DNA from: Novosphingobium sp. HII-3
Lineage (GTDB): Bacteria > Pseudomonadota > Alphaproteobacteria > Sphingomonadales > Sphingomonadaceae
Assembly: GCF_002916655.1 (NCBI RefSeq)
Contig: NZ_PPSM01000021.1
Location: forward strand, 1 to 43,707
Reading direction: 5' to 3'
Length of the DNA: 43,707 nt
Shown: in pieces, positions 1-7,443 of the stretch
Numbering within the stretch: position 1 is the first letter of the stretch
How the letters are laid out: each line of letters begins with the position of its first letter
Notes under the pieces: model-generated
What the model was told of the DNA's origin: nothing
The model's input: only the letters and a program-made list of their open reading frames with translations
The model's database searches: none
Translations under genes and position numbers: made by a program

Positions 1-127
1 ACAACCAACATCCCTGTACCCGCCGTTCGGAACCCAAACGGCGGCGCTTCTCACAATGAGATGAAGGGGGTCAATTTTAGACGCCGATCACCCCGCTAAG
101 GGGGGCAATTTTGCACGCCGCTCCACA
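1..127 (+). mobile_element. IS21-type element, right end (partial)
   Basis: Two imperfect repeats lie at about 66-90 and 102-120, reading GGGGTCAATTTT.GACGCCG and GGGGCAATTTTGCACGCCG, and the element appears to end in CCACA at 127. Read on the minus strand, the end starts TGTGGAGCGGCGTGCAAAAT and carries the same GGCG..CAAAA.TG.CCCC repeat as the end at 43581. Multiple terminal repeats with TGT/ACA tips are typical of the IS21 family, where IstA binds them. No transposase codon can be assigned to the visible 127 bases. Family is inferred from the repeat pattern; the exact element is unknown. Confidence 0.6.
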
Positions 128-196
128 GTCCGAGATGCCGGCTTTTCGTTGTCAAGCCGAGTAGCGTGACACAACAACTAACACGAGGATCGACCC

Positions 197-415
197 ATGG
201 CATGGTTGGCGAGATTGCTTCTGCTGGTTCCGGCGATCGTGGCCGGCTGGTTCGTATCGCGTGAAGATCCGCGATATTGGGTTATCGCTATGGTGGTCGC
301 ATTGGTCTTCCTGGCGTTGACATGTGTGGCGGCGATCTATGCTCCCCGTCTCTCGATCGTTCCACGGCGGCGCGGCAAGCGCCGCGGGGCAGGAACTCGC
401 ACGAGAGGGCGATGA
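197..415 (+). CDS. Putative small membrane protein
   Basis: This 72-residue ORF has a plausible Shine-Dalgarno (ACGAGGA, about 8 nt before the ATG). It carries two hydrophobic stretches, residues about 3-20 (LARLLLLVPAIVAGWFVS) and 27-48 (YWVIAMVVALVFLALTCV...), followed by a very basic tail rich in Arg and Lys. That layout suits a two-pass inner-membrane protein with a cytoplasmic tail. I do not recognise a family. It stands alone about 70 bp inside the IS21 end, so it could also be a chance ORF or a truncated gene. Confidence 0.45.
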   Translation: MAWLARLLLLVPAIVAGWFVSREDPRYWVIAMVVALVFLALTCVAAIYAPRLSIVPRRRGKRRGAGTRTRGR

Positions 416-847
<432 letters not shown>

Positions 848-891
848 ACCTGGGGTGTCGATGTCCGGCATCACGAGATGCCGTTCGGCGT

Positions 892-967
892 TGGTGGGCC
901 CGGCAGGATTCGAACCCGCGACCTAGCCGTTATGAGCGGCCAGCTCTAACCGCTGAGCTACAGGCCC
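892..967 (-). tRNA. tRNA-Ile2 (anticodon CAT, lysidine type)
   Basis: The 76-nt reverse complement begins GGGCCTGTAGCTCAGCGG and ends GGGCCCACCA with an encoded CCA. The anticodon loop is CTCATAA, so the anticodon is CAT. The 5' GGGCCTG acceptor and the AATAAC-side loop context fit the minor tRNA-Ile, whose C34 is changed to lysidine by TilS to read ATA, better than elongator or initiator Met. This identity is inferred from sequence resemblance. It lies 44 bp upstream of tRNA-Pro(TGG) on the same strand, so the two are probably co-transcribed. Confidence 0.88.
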
Positions 968-1055
968 CGCCTTGCCGTTCCGGCTCCATCGACGAAGCCG
1001 GCCTGAAGCGCGTTAGCTTGGCTTTGTGAATCAGGCAAGCGGGCTTCTGACGGTT

Positions 1056-2051
1056 TTACACCGCCTCCACGATTTCCTTCGCACTGGTCGGCTTCACACC
1101 GCGCATCATCAGGTGCGTGAAAAGGCTGCTCCACCAGGCATAGAGGGTGTCCAAGTCGGCTGCGCTGCGCACGTAGGGTGTGTGGCCCGGTGCCAGCGAG
1201 GGGCTGTGGAAGGAGAAGACGAGAACGGGCAACCCTTCGTCGAGGGCGATGTCGACGCCGCGCAGGGCTTCTTCGGCGGTGACGCCTTCCGGGGTCAGCG
1301 GTATGCGTTCAAGCAGCCCGGCTCGTGCGAGGGCGCCACGGAGCGAAGGCGCACGCCACAGGTGAGGATAGAGAATGTTGCCGATCTGGCGCAGCGGTCC
1401 CCAGTACACCGTGGTCAGGGGCAGTTCGAGCAGCCGGCGTGCCGGATCAGCCCAATAGGGGTGAAGGGGGTGCTCTCGAAAGTTGGGGCCGCCTCCACGG
1501 CTGTAGTCGAACCGGGCCCGCACCGACGTGTCGATCCGAATGCCGCATTCGAGAAGGATTTCGGCCGTCTTCGGGCCAAGACCGTAGCGGCCGGCGCGGT
1601 AGGTCTGCGGTGCGACTTCGAAGACCTCCTCCAGCCGATCCCGAAGCGTCAGAAGCTTTTCCCGTTCCAGCGCGAAGGGCAGGTTGCCGGCGTAGCTGTT
1701 TCGCTCGTTCACCTCCTCGCGAAAAGGCGGGCTGACCCAGGGATGGAGCTGCACACCGATTTCCGCCGCGCCCCGTGCCACCGCGTCGCCGAGTGCATCG
1801 CGGGCGAGCGGTGAAACGGCGACCGGCCAGTCGATCAGGTATGTCGGAACGACCCCAAAGCCCTCGCAGAACTGCTGGAAGTGGCGAAGTGCCGGCACCG
1901 TGGCGGTGCCATGCGTCGTCCGGTCCAGCGGTGAGGACCAGTCGAATTCCTCTTCCGTGTCCACCGTGACGATGAAGCGTTGTCCGAAGCCTTGATCAAA
2001 GGTCGCAAAGGCCTGCCGGGACGGCGGCAACAGCAGATTGGGGGTGGGCAA
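1056..2051 (-). CDS. WalW-like polysaccharide deacetylase family protein
   Basis: The 331-residue product resembles proteins annotated WalW in sphingomonads, which belong to the NodB/polysaccharide deacetylase superfamily of divalent-metal hydrolases acting on acylated sugars. The metal-site Asp appears in FIVTVDTEEEFDW (about residues 26-38), and later motifs include VQLHPWVSP (about 100-108) and YRAGRYGLG (about 151-159), then VFSFHSPSL near residue 275. There is no signal peptide, so it appears cytoplasmic. The start is a TTG 11 nt after the stop of the upstream kinase-like gene, with only a weak SD, which suggests translational coupling. Substrate is unknown. Confidence 0.75.
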   Translation of the reverse strand: MPTPNLLLPPSRQAFATFDQGFGQRFIVTVDTEEEFDWSSPLDRTTHGTATVPALRHFQQFCEGFGVVPTYLIDWPVAVSPLARDALGDAVARGAAEIGVQLHPWVSPPFREEVNERNSYAGNLPFALEREKLLTLRDRLEEVFEVAPQTYRAGRYGLGPKTAEILLECGIRIDTSVRARFDYSRGGGPNFREHPLHPYWADPARRLLELPLTTVYWGPLRQIGNILYPHLWRAPSLRGALARAGLLERIPLTPEGVTAEEALRGVDIALDEGLPVLVFSFHSPSLAPGHTPYVRSAADLDTLYAWWSSLFTHLMMRGVKPTSAKEIVEAV

Positions 2052-2062
2052 CTGGTTTCCGT

Positions 2063-3913
2063 TCAGGAGCGGTGCGAAGACATCGCCGGGCCGTCCGGGG
2101 CATCGGCAGCGAGCGCGGGTAGCGAGAGCCGCAGGACGTCACCCACGCGGTGAAGACTACCGCCCGCAGCGGTCGCTTCGGCCGTGGCAAGGCGGAGGGT
2201 GAAGCCGATGCCGAACATGCCTGCAGCCAAAGATTGTCCCCGGTCGCCGGCGATCGCATCGAAAAGCGCGTCGGGCTCCCTCTCCACAAGTGCGGCGGGC
2301 AGGGCGATGGACAGTTCGACGGCTTCCGGACGCACGAGCCATCCGATCCTCAGCATTTCGCCCGGAGCGGCCGAGCCTGCAAGCGCGGCGAGCAGGCGCC
2401 AGATCAGGCGCTCGGCCTCGACCTTTGCCAAGCGGACGGGGAGGCGGGTGGCCGCAAGATCCGCAGCAAGAGAGAAGCCACTGTTTCGCGGCTCCGTCCA
2501 GGCCCGCAACTGGACGATCGTCTGGGCGAGGACATGGGCAAGGTCGCACTTGCCAGCCTCCATCGCCTGAACCCCCGATTCGAGCTTCACCAGCCGGTCA
2601 AGCTCCTCGAACCCGGCGAGAATATGCGCGCAATCGCCCGCGATCGCGGCAGCGAGAGCCCGATATTCATGAGGGGCGGGCCCATAGAGCTGCTGCTGGA
2701 TGATCTCGGCGGCGACCTGGATCGCGTTTGCGGGCGTCCGCAGTTCGTGAAGCACCTCCCGCATGCGCTCGGCTTCCGCATGGGGGCCGGACCGTCCTGC
2801 CGTTTCAGCCGCCGAGGCTGGCCGACGAAGGCGGCCGCAGTACCCCTCGAAGCGGCCATGGCGGAAACGCGGCACGGCATCCACGCGCCACGGACCGCTC
2901 ACGGCCGGAGCACCAGTGACGACGATATGGGCGCCCTGGATCGCAAAACGCTGCCGTAGGCTGTGAGCAAGATCGCTGACGCAATCGGCTTCCTCGGCAG
3001 CCAACGCCAGGTCAAGCCCGGTCACGGAGGGCGCGTGAGGGCCATCCGCCCAGTCGATTCTGCCTTCGACATTCGTTGTGAAGTCGATTGCGCTGGCCGT
3101 GCGTTGAGCGGGCGCGGAAGCGCTTTCCGGGCCGATGCCCGTAAGGTCCGCCGGCGCCTGGGCCAGCGCCTTTTTCTCCCGGGCCTTGCGGAACTCCTCG
3201 ATCCTGCGGACGATGGCCCCGATGCCCTCGCGTGGGCTGGCGGCCGGATCGGCCGCGACCTTGTGCTGAAGTTCCTTTTGCTGCTGCACCGCCCGGGCTC
3301 GCGCCCAGTCGCTCAAAGAGGTGGGCGGTGGCGGCTGATCGTCGAACTCCAGCAGCTTCATCACATCGGCCGAGATATCCTGATCGGCGGCGATGTCTCC
3401 TGTCGGGAGCCTGGCGCCGGGTTGAACGCTCTCGGGGATCGGGTCCTCTGGCAGGGGCTCGGCGGGAGGCGCCGCCGGCAATCCCCGGTCGTGCACGCCA
3501 AGCTGCTCAAGCAGGTGATCGACGCCTGCGGGAAGATCACGCCGGTGGCGCAGGATGCCACGTGCCCGGACAGGCAGGCGCGGCACGAGCGCCAGCCACT
3601 CTTCATCTCTCAGTCTTGCGGACGCAATTGCCGCGCTGGCGACGTCGGGTTCGGCCTCGGCCAGCCAGCCGAGAAGGCGCGCGTTCGAAAGCGGTTGCAG
3701 CGGATGGCGCAGCAGCCGCGCCCGCTCCCCAGCGGGGAGACGACGGGCCAGCCGCTCAAGCTGCGCGAAGGCCGCTTCCACCGTTTCGCTCCTGCCGGCG
3801 CGCTCCGGCGCGCTCCCGAGTATATCGACGAGTTGCCGAAACTGGATCCGCGCCATGCCCTCTCCCGAGGAGGGCAGGCGCAGGACAGTGGCAAGGCGAT
3901 CGTCGAAGTGCAT
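2063..3913 (-). CDS. Soluble histidine kinase homologue with DUF2336-like N-terminus
   Basis: This 616-residue protein has no membrane segment. Residues about 20-145 are helical and look like the DUF2336 repeat region (LRDEEWLALVPRLPVRARG...LRHRRDLP). A Pro/Ala-rich linker follows, then a PAS-like section at about 275-365. An intact H-box, VLHELRTPANAIQ, puts the phosphorylatable His at residue 389. The ATP-binding half is odd: the N-box region (about 497-518, AERLIWRLLAALAGSAAPGE) lacks the usual Asn residues and no DxGxG box is visible, though a late glycine-rich GMFGIGFTLRLATAEATAAGG remains. It may act as a phosphotransfer or signalling scaffold rather than a kinase; that is inference. 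An SD (GGAG) precedes the ATG. It is followed at once by the WalW-like gene. Confidence 0.75.
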   Translation of the reverse strand: MHFDDRLATVLRLPSSGEGMARIQFRQLVDILGSAPERAGRSETVEAAFAQLERLARRLPAGERARLLRHPLQPLSNARLLGWLAEAEPDVASAAIASARLRDEEWLALVPRLPVRARGILRHRRDLPAGVDHLLEQLGVHDRGLPAAPPAEPLPEDPIPESVQPGARLPTGDIAADQDISADVMKLLEFDDQPPPPTSLSDWARARAVQQQKELQHKVAADPAASPREGIGAIVRRIEEFRKAREKKALAQAPADLTGIGPESASAPAQRTASAIDFTTNVEGRIDWADGPHAPSVTGLDLALAAEEADCVSDLAHSLRQRFAIQGAHIVVTGAPAVSGPWRVDAVPRFRHGRFEGYCGRLRRPASAAETAGRSGPHAEAERMREVLHELRTPANAIQVAAEIIQQQLYGPAPHEYRALAAAIAGDCAHILAGFEELDRLVKLESGVQAMEAGKCDLAHVLAQTIVQLRAWTEPRNSGFSLAADLAATRLPVRLAKVEAERLIWRLLAALAGSAAPGEMLRIGWLVRPEAVELSIALPAALVEREPDALFDAIAGDRGQSLAAGMFGIGFTLRLATAEATAAGGSLHRVGDVLRLSLPALAADAPDGPAMSSHRS

Positions 3914-4165
3914 TCCAACTCCAGGAGTGCGACCGCTGGCCGCGCCGATTCGGGTGACAGGCTCGTTCTATGGACCGTTTAGGTTTACGATAAGGAAACC
4001 GCCGGGAAGAACTTTGTAGCAGCGCCGCTTTTAGACGAAAGAGTGCGTTTTGTGGCGTTGCAAACTGGCACGATTACGCTATGGCATAATTATATTACGG
4101 CGTTCTAGCTTTTTTGAAGTGTATGTTGCTATGGGGTACGGAAGACGTCTGCCCGGGGAAAGCAA

Positions 4166-4630
4166 ATGATCAATCTTGATGAAATCGACCGCCGCTTGCT
4201 TGCGGAACTGCAGGCGGAAGGCCGGATCACCAATGTCGAACTTGCGCAGCGCGTGGGCCTGACCGCGCCGCCGTGCTTGCGCCGCGTGCGCAGCCTGGAG
4301 GAAGCCGGCGTCATCCAGGGGTATCACGCTGACCTGGATGCATCAAAGCTCGGTTTCACCATCACGGTCTTCGCTCTTGTCAGCCTCAAGAGCCAGGCGG
4401 AGGAATCCCTGCGCGCCTTCGAAGACCACATGAAGGGGCTCCCGGAAGTCCGGGAATGCCACATGCTGAATGGCGAAATCGACTTCATCCTCAAAATCGT
4501 CAGCCGCGACCTGCAGAGCTTTCAGGAATTCCTGACGAGCAAGCTGACGCCCGCCCCGAACGTGGACAGCGTCAAGACCTCGCTCACCATTCGCACCGCG
4601 AAGAACATTCCGGGTGTTCCGCTGGGCTGA
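4166..4630 (+). CDS. Lrp/AsnC family transcriptional regulator
   Basis: The 154-residue product has the standard two-domain layout. An N-terminal winged HTH comes first (INLDEIDRRLLAELQAEGRI, then NVELAQRVGLTAPPCLRRVR with the recognition helix). A C-terminal RAM/AsnC ligand-binding domain follows, with VREC..LNGEIDFILKIV typical of the amino-acid effector fold. These proteins form octamers that bind DNA and respond to amino acids or other small effectors. The start is supported by GGGGAAAG six bases before the ATG. It is divergent from the kinase homologue across 252 bp of relatively A/T-rich DNA where its promoter and probable autoregulatory sites should lie. The effector cannot be told from sequence. 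Confidence 0.9.
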   Translation: MINLDEIDRRLLAELQAEGRITNVELAQRVGLTAPPCLRRVRSLEEAGVIQGYHADLDASKLGFTITVFALVSLKSQAEESLRAFEDHMKGLPEVRECHMLNGEIDFILKIVSRDLQSFQEFLTSKLTPAPNVDSVKTSLTIRTAKNIPGVPLG

Positions 4631-4644
4631 GGCCGAATTCTGAG

Positions 4645-5136
4645 ATGAACGTTCGATCACGACGCACCCTGCTGCTCGCTGTCGTGGCGTTGCTGTTGCT
4701 GGGGGCCAACATCTGGTGGCTGACACGGCGAGCCGGGGATACGGAGCCTGCTTTCGTGCTTGGCGGCAGTTCCACCGCCATCACCGTCGACAGTTCTGAG
4801 CTTGGCAGCCTTCCAATATTCGAGGGGAAAAGCGGCTGGACTGTGCAGGGGCGCCCGCTGTCGTCCCTGCGGGGCTATGTGCGTCAGCCTGATGACCCGC
4901 AGTCGAAGGCAGGGGGAGCGTCACAGCCTTACGTGCTTGTAGCGCTGCCTGCCAAGGCGGATGCTGAAACGGTGCAGGCGATGCTGCTCTCGCTCGTCCG
5001 GGAGGACCTGTGCGCCGTCGCTGTCGTGCAGATGGACGAGAAGCGTGCCCCCGGGGCCTCGTTGAAGGCGTTTGTTCAGCGCATCGTTCTTGTGCGCGAT
5101 GAGGACGGCGGCCGGCAGAGCTGCCGCGCCGCCTGA
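4645..5136 (+). CDS. Small membrane-anchored protein of unknown function
   Basis: The ATG lies 14 nt after the stop of the Lrp/AsnC gene and gives 163 residues. A basic N-terminus (MNVRSRR) is followed by one hydrophobic segment at about 8-26 (TLLLAVVALLLLGANIWWL) and then a soluble domain of about 135 residues, presumably periplasmic. No cysteine follows the membrane segment, so it is not a typical lipoprotein. I do not recognise a domain. The close spacing suggests an operon with the regulator. It converges on aroQ with only 11 bp between stops and no visible hairpin. Confidence 0.7.
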   Translation: MNVRSRRTLLLAVVALLLLGANIWWLTRRAGDTEPAFVLGGSSTAITVDSSELGSLPIFEGKSGWTVQGRPLSSLRGYVRQPDDPQSKAGGASQPYVLVALPAKADAETVQAMLLSLVREDLCAVAVVQMDEKRAPGASLKAFVQRIVLVRDEDGGRQSCRAA

Positions 5137-5147
5137 TACCGATATCG

Positions 5148-5585
5148 TCAGAGCCGTGCGGCCGCTTCGAGCGCCAGCACGTAGCTTTGGGCGCCGAATC
5201 CCGCGACGGTTCCCTTCGCAGCTTGACCCACCCAGGAAGTGTGGCGGAATTCCTCGCGAGTATGAGGGTTTGAAAGGTGTACCTCGATCACGGGCACCGA
5301 AATCGACCGGATCGCATCGAGCAGCGCGATCGACGTGTGCGTATAGGCTCCGGCGTTGAGCAGAACGGCTTGGGCTCCACTGTCTTCGGCTTCGTGCAAC
5401 CAGTCTACGAGCGCTCCCTCGTGATTGGACTGGTGCATGACCACCGAGATCCCCAGTTCACGTCCCCGATCCGTGAGGAGAGCGGCGATGTCGTCCAGGC
5501 TCTGCGAGCCGTAGATCGAGGGCTCGCGCTTGCCCAGCCGGTTGAGGTTAGGGCCGTTCAGCACGTAGACGAGCTTTTCCGCCAT
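5148..5585 (-). CDS. aroQ: Type II 3-dehydroquinate dehydratase
   Basis: The 145-residue protein matches the usual length (about 145-150) of the dodecameric type II enzyme, which removes water from 3-dehydroquinate to give 3-dehydroshikimate in aromatic amino acid synthesis. Visible signatures are LNGPNLNRLGKREPSIYGS at the N-terminus with the catalytic Tyr in the flexible lid, QSNHEGALVDWLHEA, LNAGAYTHTSIALLDA with substrate-binding Asn, and the catalytic His in VIEVHLSNPHTREEFRH. It is the last gene of a minus-strand run after a lipoprotein and a holin-like gene. Being an essential step, it may have its own promoter in the 99-bp gap upstream. Confidence 0.96.
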   Translation of the reverse strand: MAEKLVYVLNGPNLNRLGKREPSIYGSQSLDDIAALLTDRGRELGISVVMHQSNHEGALVDWLHEAEDSGAQAVLLNAGAYTHTSIALLDAIRSISVPVIEVHLSNPHTREEFRHTSWVGQAAKGTVAGFGAQSYVLALEAAARL

Positions 5586-5684
5586 TTCTCTTGATAACTC
5601 CGCTGCTCAAAGGGGGCGAAGACTCCGCTTTAGCGGAGGCACCCACAGGCGCAACCTGCGGTCAGCGCAGAGCAGCCTTTGGCA

Positions 5685-6047
5685 TTATCCGACCGGCGGT
5701 ATGCCGGGGTCCGGTGCAGGAGCATTGCCGGGCAGGGGCGGTGGCGGCGGCGCGCCATCCGGCGCCATGGGGAACCGCGGCTGCTCCTTGATGTCCTCGT
5801 CTCGCGTGGTCTCCGCACCTTCGGCCGGCTCGCCCGCCCCTGCATAGAAGCGGGCCAGATCGGCCTCCCGCTTTGCCTTGGCCTCGGCCTTGAGGCGGGC
5901 GGCCTCCTGTGCCGCCTGCTCCTCCGACGAGGCTGTGCTCTCGAGAGCCTCGGGTGAACCTGATTGTCCGCAGGCAGCAAGGGCCGGAACAAGAGCAAGG
6001 GACAGAAGAGCTGCGCGCACGGCGTAGGAAGGAGCGGAACGGGCCAT
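5685..6047 (-). CDS. Proline-rich lipoprotein
   Basis: From the ATG at 6047 the product is 120 residues: MARSAPSYAVRAALLSLAL then a lipobox LAAC (cleavage before Cys at about residue 25), so it should be lipid-anchored. The mature part begins with an Ala/Glu/Lys-rich helix (EEQAAQEAARLKAEAKAKRE, possibly coiled coil) and ends in a Pro-rich tail (DGAPPPPPLPGNAPAPDPG). An ATG two codons earlier (6053) is equally possible; longer starts would overlap the holin-like gene and disturb the signal peptide. The Pro-rich end may reach into peptidoglycan or bind a partner, but no function is known. Confidence 0.7.
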   Translation of the reverse strand: MARSAPSYAVRAALLSLALVPALAACGQSGSPEALESTASSEEQAAQEAARLKAEAKAKREADLARFYAGAGEPAEGAETTRDEDIKEQPRFPMAPDGAPPPPPLPGNAPAPDPGIPPVG

Positions 6048-6081
6048 GGGCATCACGTAGCAGAAAAAGTTAGCGTTTCGT

Positions 6082-6495
6082 TCAACGGTCCGAGCCCTTG
6101 CCTTTCCCCCACTGGCGCATAGCCGAATAGCCGAGGTAACCCGTGCCAAACAGTACGTACAGCGGTTCAGGAAGCCCGGCGAGATAGCTGTTCATACCAT
6201 CACCGATCGCCTTCGCGAGCGTGGGGTCGAACGCTGAAATCAGCCCCATCGGCAGAGCCCACAGGATCACGATGTACATGACGTAGAGAAAGGTCGGCCG
6301 CGCCCGGCTGGTCCACGGGTCCGCACTGCTGCCTTCGGCAATGATGGCCGAGACGCTGGATTCCACCCATGCGATTTCCTGCAGGCTTTCGAGTTTGAGA
6401 AGCTCCAGCTTCGCCCGATCACGCGCCTCGGTGTCGGGGACGACTCTGTCGATGATGCGGACGAGGGTTGCGAACAACGATTCGGGTAGCGCCAT
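6082..6495 (-). CDS. Three-TM holin-like protein (GTA holin type)
   Basis: I start this 137-residue protein at the ATG at 6495 because CGAGGAC sits seven bases upstream and any earlier start would run into the tRNA terminator. An N-terminal amphipathic part (ALPESLFATLVRIIDRVV..TEARDRAKLELLKLE) is followed by hydrophobic segments FLYVMYIVILWALPMGLISA and LYVLFGTGYLGYSAMRQWGKG. The arrangement resembles the GTA_holin_3TM family (Pfam PF11351, from memory). Holins open the inner membrane to let endolysin reach the wall. No endolysin, capsid or terminase gene is nearby, so it is either an orphan relic or has been adopted for another envelope role. It lies 34 bp upstream of the lipoprotein gene. 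Confidence 0.65.
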   Translation of the reverse strand: MALPESLFATLVRIIDRVVPDTEARDRAKLELLKLESLQEIAWVESSVSAIIAEGSSADPWTSRARPTFLYVMYIVILWALPMGLISAFDPTLAKAIGDGMNSYLAGLPEPLYVLFGTGYLGYSAMRQWGKGKGSDR

Positions 6496-6676
6496 GACAA
6501 GTCCTCGCTGGAAGGTAGACTTGCCGATCTTTAACCGATCTGGTTCGTGTAGGAAAACGGAAAAGGCTTTCCGCTGCTCTTCCAGCTTCAGCACGGTGCG
6601 CCAGGAGAGATCGTGCCGCGGCGACCAGCCGAGGGTGGCGACAGTCAAAGGAAGGAAGGCCCGGTCTGAAGAAACG

Positions 6677-6717
6677 AAAACAGCCGTCTGTTGCACAAGG
6701 CAGCAAACGGCTGTTTT
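6677..6717 (-). terminator. Rho-independent terminator of tRNA-Pro(GGG)
   Basis: An 11-bp perfect stem (AAAACAGCCGT/ACGGCTGTTTT) continues through five more pairs with one mismatch and one G-T pair to a 7-nt loop. It lies five bases below the tRNA 3' end, and on the minus strand it closes with TTTTCGTTTC. The A/T ends on both sides make it potentially bidirectional. Confidence 0.85.
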
Positions 6718-6721
6718 TGAT

Positions 6722-6798
6722 TGGTCGGGACGAGAGGATTCGAACCTCCGACCCCCACACCCCCAGTGTGATGCGCTACCAGGCTGCGCTACGTCCCG
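6722..6798 (-). tRNA. tRNA-Pro (anticodon GGG)
   Basis: The 77-nt reverse complement starts CGGGACGTAGCGCAGCCTGG and ends CGTCCCGACCA with an encoded CCA. The acceptor pairs CGGGACG/CGTCCCG, and the anticodon stem TCACA/TGTGG holds the loop CTGGGGG, giving GGG. The T-loop is TTCGAAT. It is the second proline isoacceptor in the window. A strong hairpin terminator follows directly. Confidence 0.95.
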
Positions 6799-7077
6799 AC
6801 CGGAGCGCGGCCTATAGGCAGGTCCGTCGGGATGCGCAAGCGTCTCTGTAAGAGTTTTTCGTCGCAGCCCGCGCTCGCTTGAACCTTAGAGGCCAGGACC
6901 TATCTGCCTCACGCGGGCGGGGTGTGCGAAGGCGTTCGCGTTGCCACCGCTCGCCTTTATTGCTAACCGCCCGCATCCGACTGCACGTTGGGGCGGATAT
7001 TCTCCACCACGCGTGCAGGAATCGACCGCTGTACGAATCGCCGGTCGATCCGCGACACGAGAAGGCCCATCATTTCC

Positions 7078-7413
7078 ATGCAGACCTCGATCCTTGCCCA
7101 ACTTGCCGCAGCCGCTCCTGCCGGTGCTCCACCGGCCTGGATCACGTATATGCCATTCGTGGCCATGGCGCTGATCTTCTGGTTTCTCATCCTGCGTCCG
7201 CAGATGAAGCAGCAGAAGGAACACAAGGCGAAACTTTCCGGTCTCAAGAAGGGCGACGAAGTGCTGACCGGCGGCGGCTTCATTGGCCGTATCGTGAAAG
7301 TGGATGACACCTACGCCGAGGTTGAGCTTGCGCAGGGTCTCAAGGTCAAGGCGCTCAAGTCGACCATCGTCGATGTGATTCCGCCTGCCGGCGCAAAGCC
7401 CGCGAACGATTGA
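7078..7413 (+). CDS. yajC: Preprotein translocase subunit YajC
   Basis: The 111-residue protein is the small accessory subunit of the SecDF-YajC membrane complex. A short Ala-rich periplasmic N-terminus precedes one TM helix at about 25-43 (MPFVAMALIFWFLILRPQ). The family signature RPQMKQQKEHKAKLSGLKKGDEV follows, with the KGDEVLTGGGFIGRIVKVDD cytoplasmic domain. It lies 30 bp upstream of secD on the same strand, the conserved order. The start is chosen at the ATG at 7078 since upstream in-frame sequence (from 6988) is not protein-like. Confidence 0.95.
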   Translation: MQTSILAQLAAAAPAGAPPAWITYMPFVAMALIFWFLILRPQMKQQKEHKAKLSGLKKGDEVLTGGGFIGRIVKVDDTYAEVELAQGLKVKALKSTIVDVIPPAGAKPAND

Positions 7414-7443
7414 GCGGACGCTTCTTGGGGAAAGCGATAGGCG

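Noticed and set aside
4068..4085. Sigma-54-like TGGCACGATTACGC upstream of the Lrp/AsnC gene, considered as a PrsR target.
   Set aside because: The GG-GC spacing is 9, not 10, the TTGC element is not matched, and the gene has no link to exopolysaccharide.
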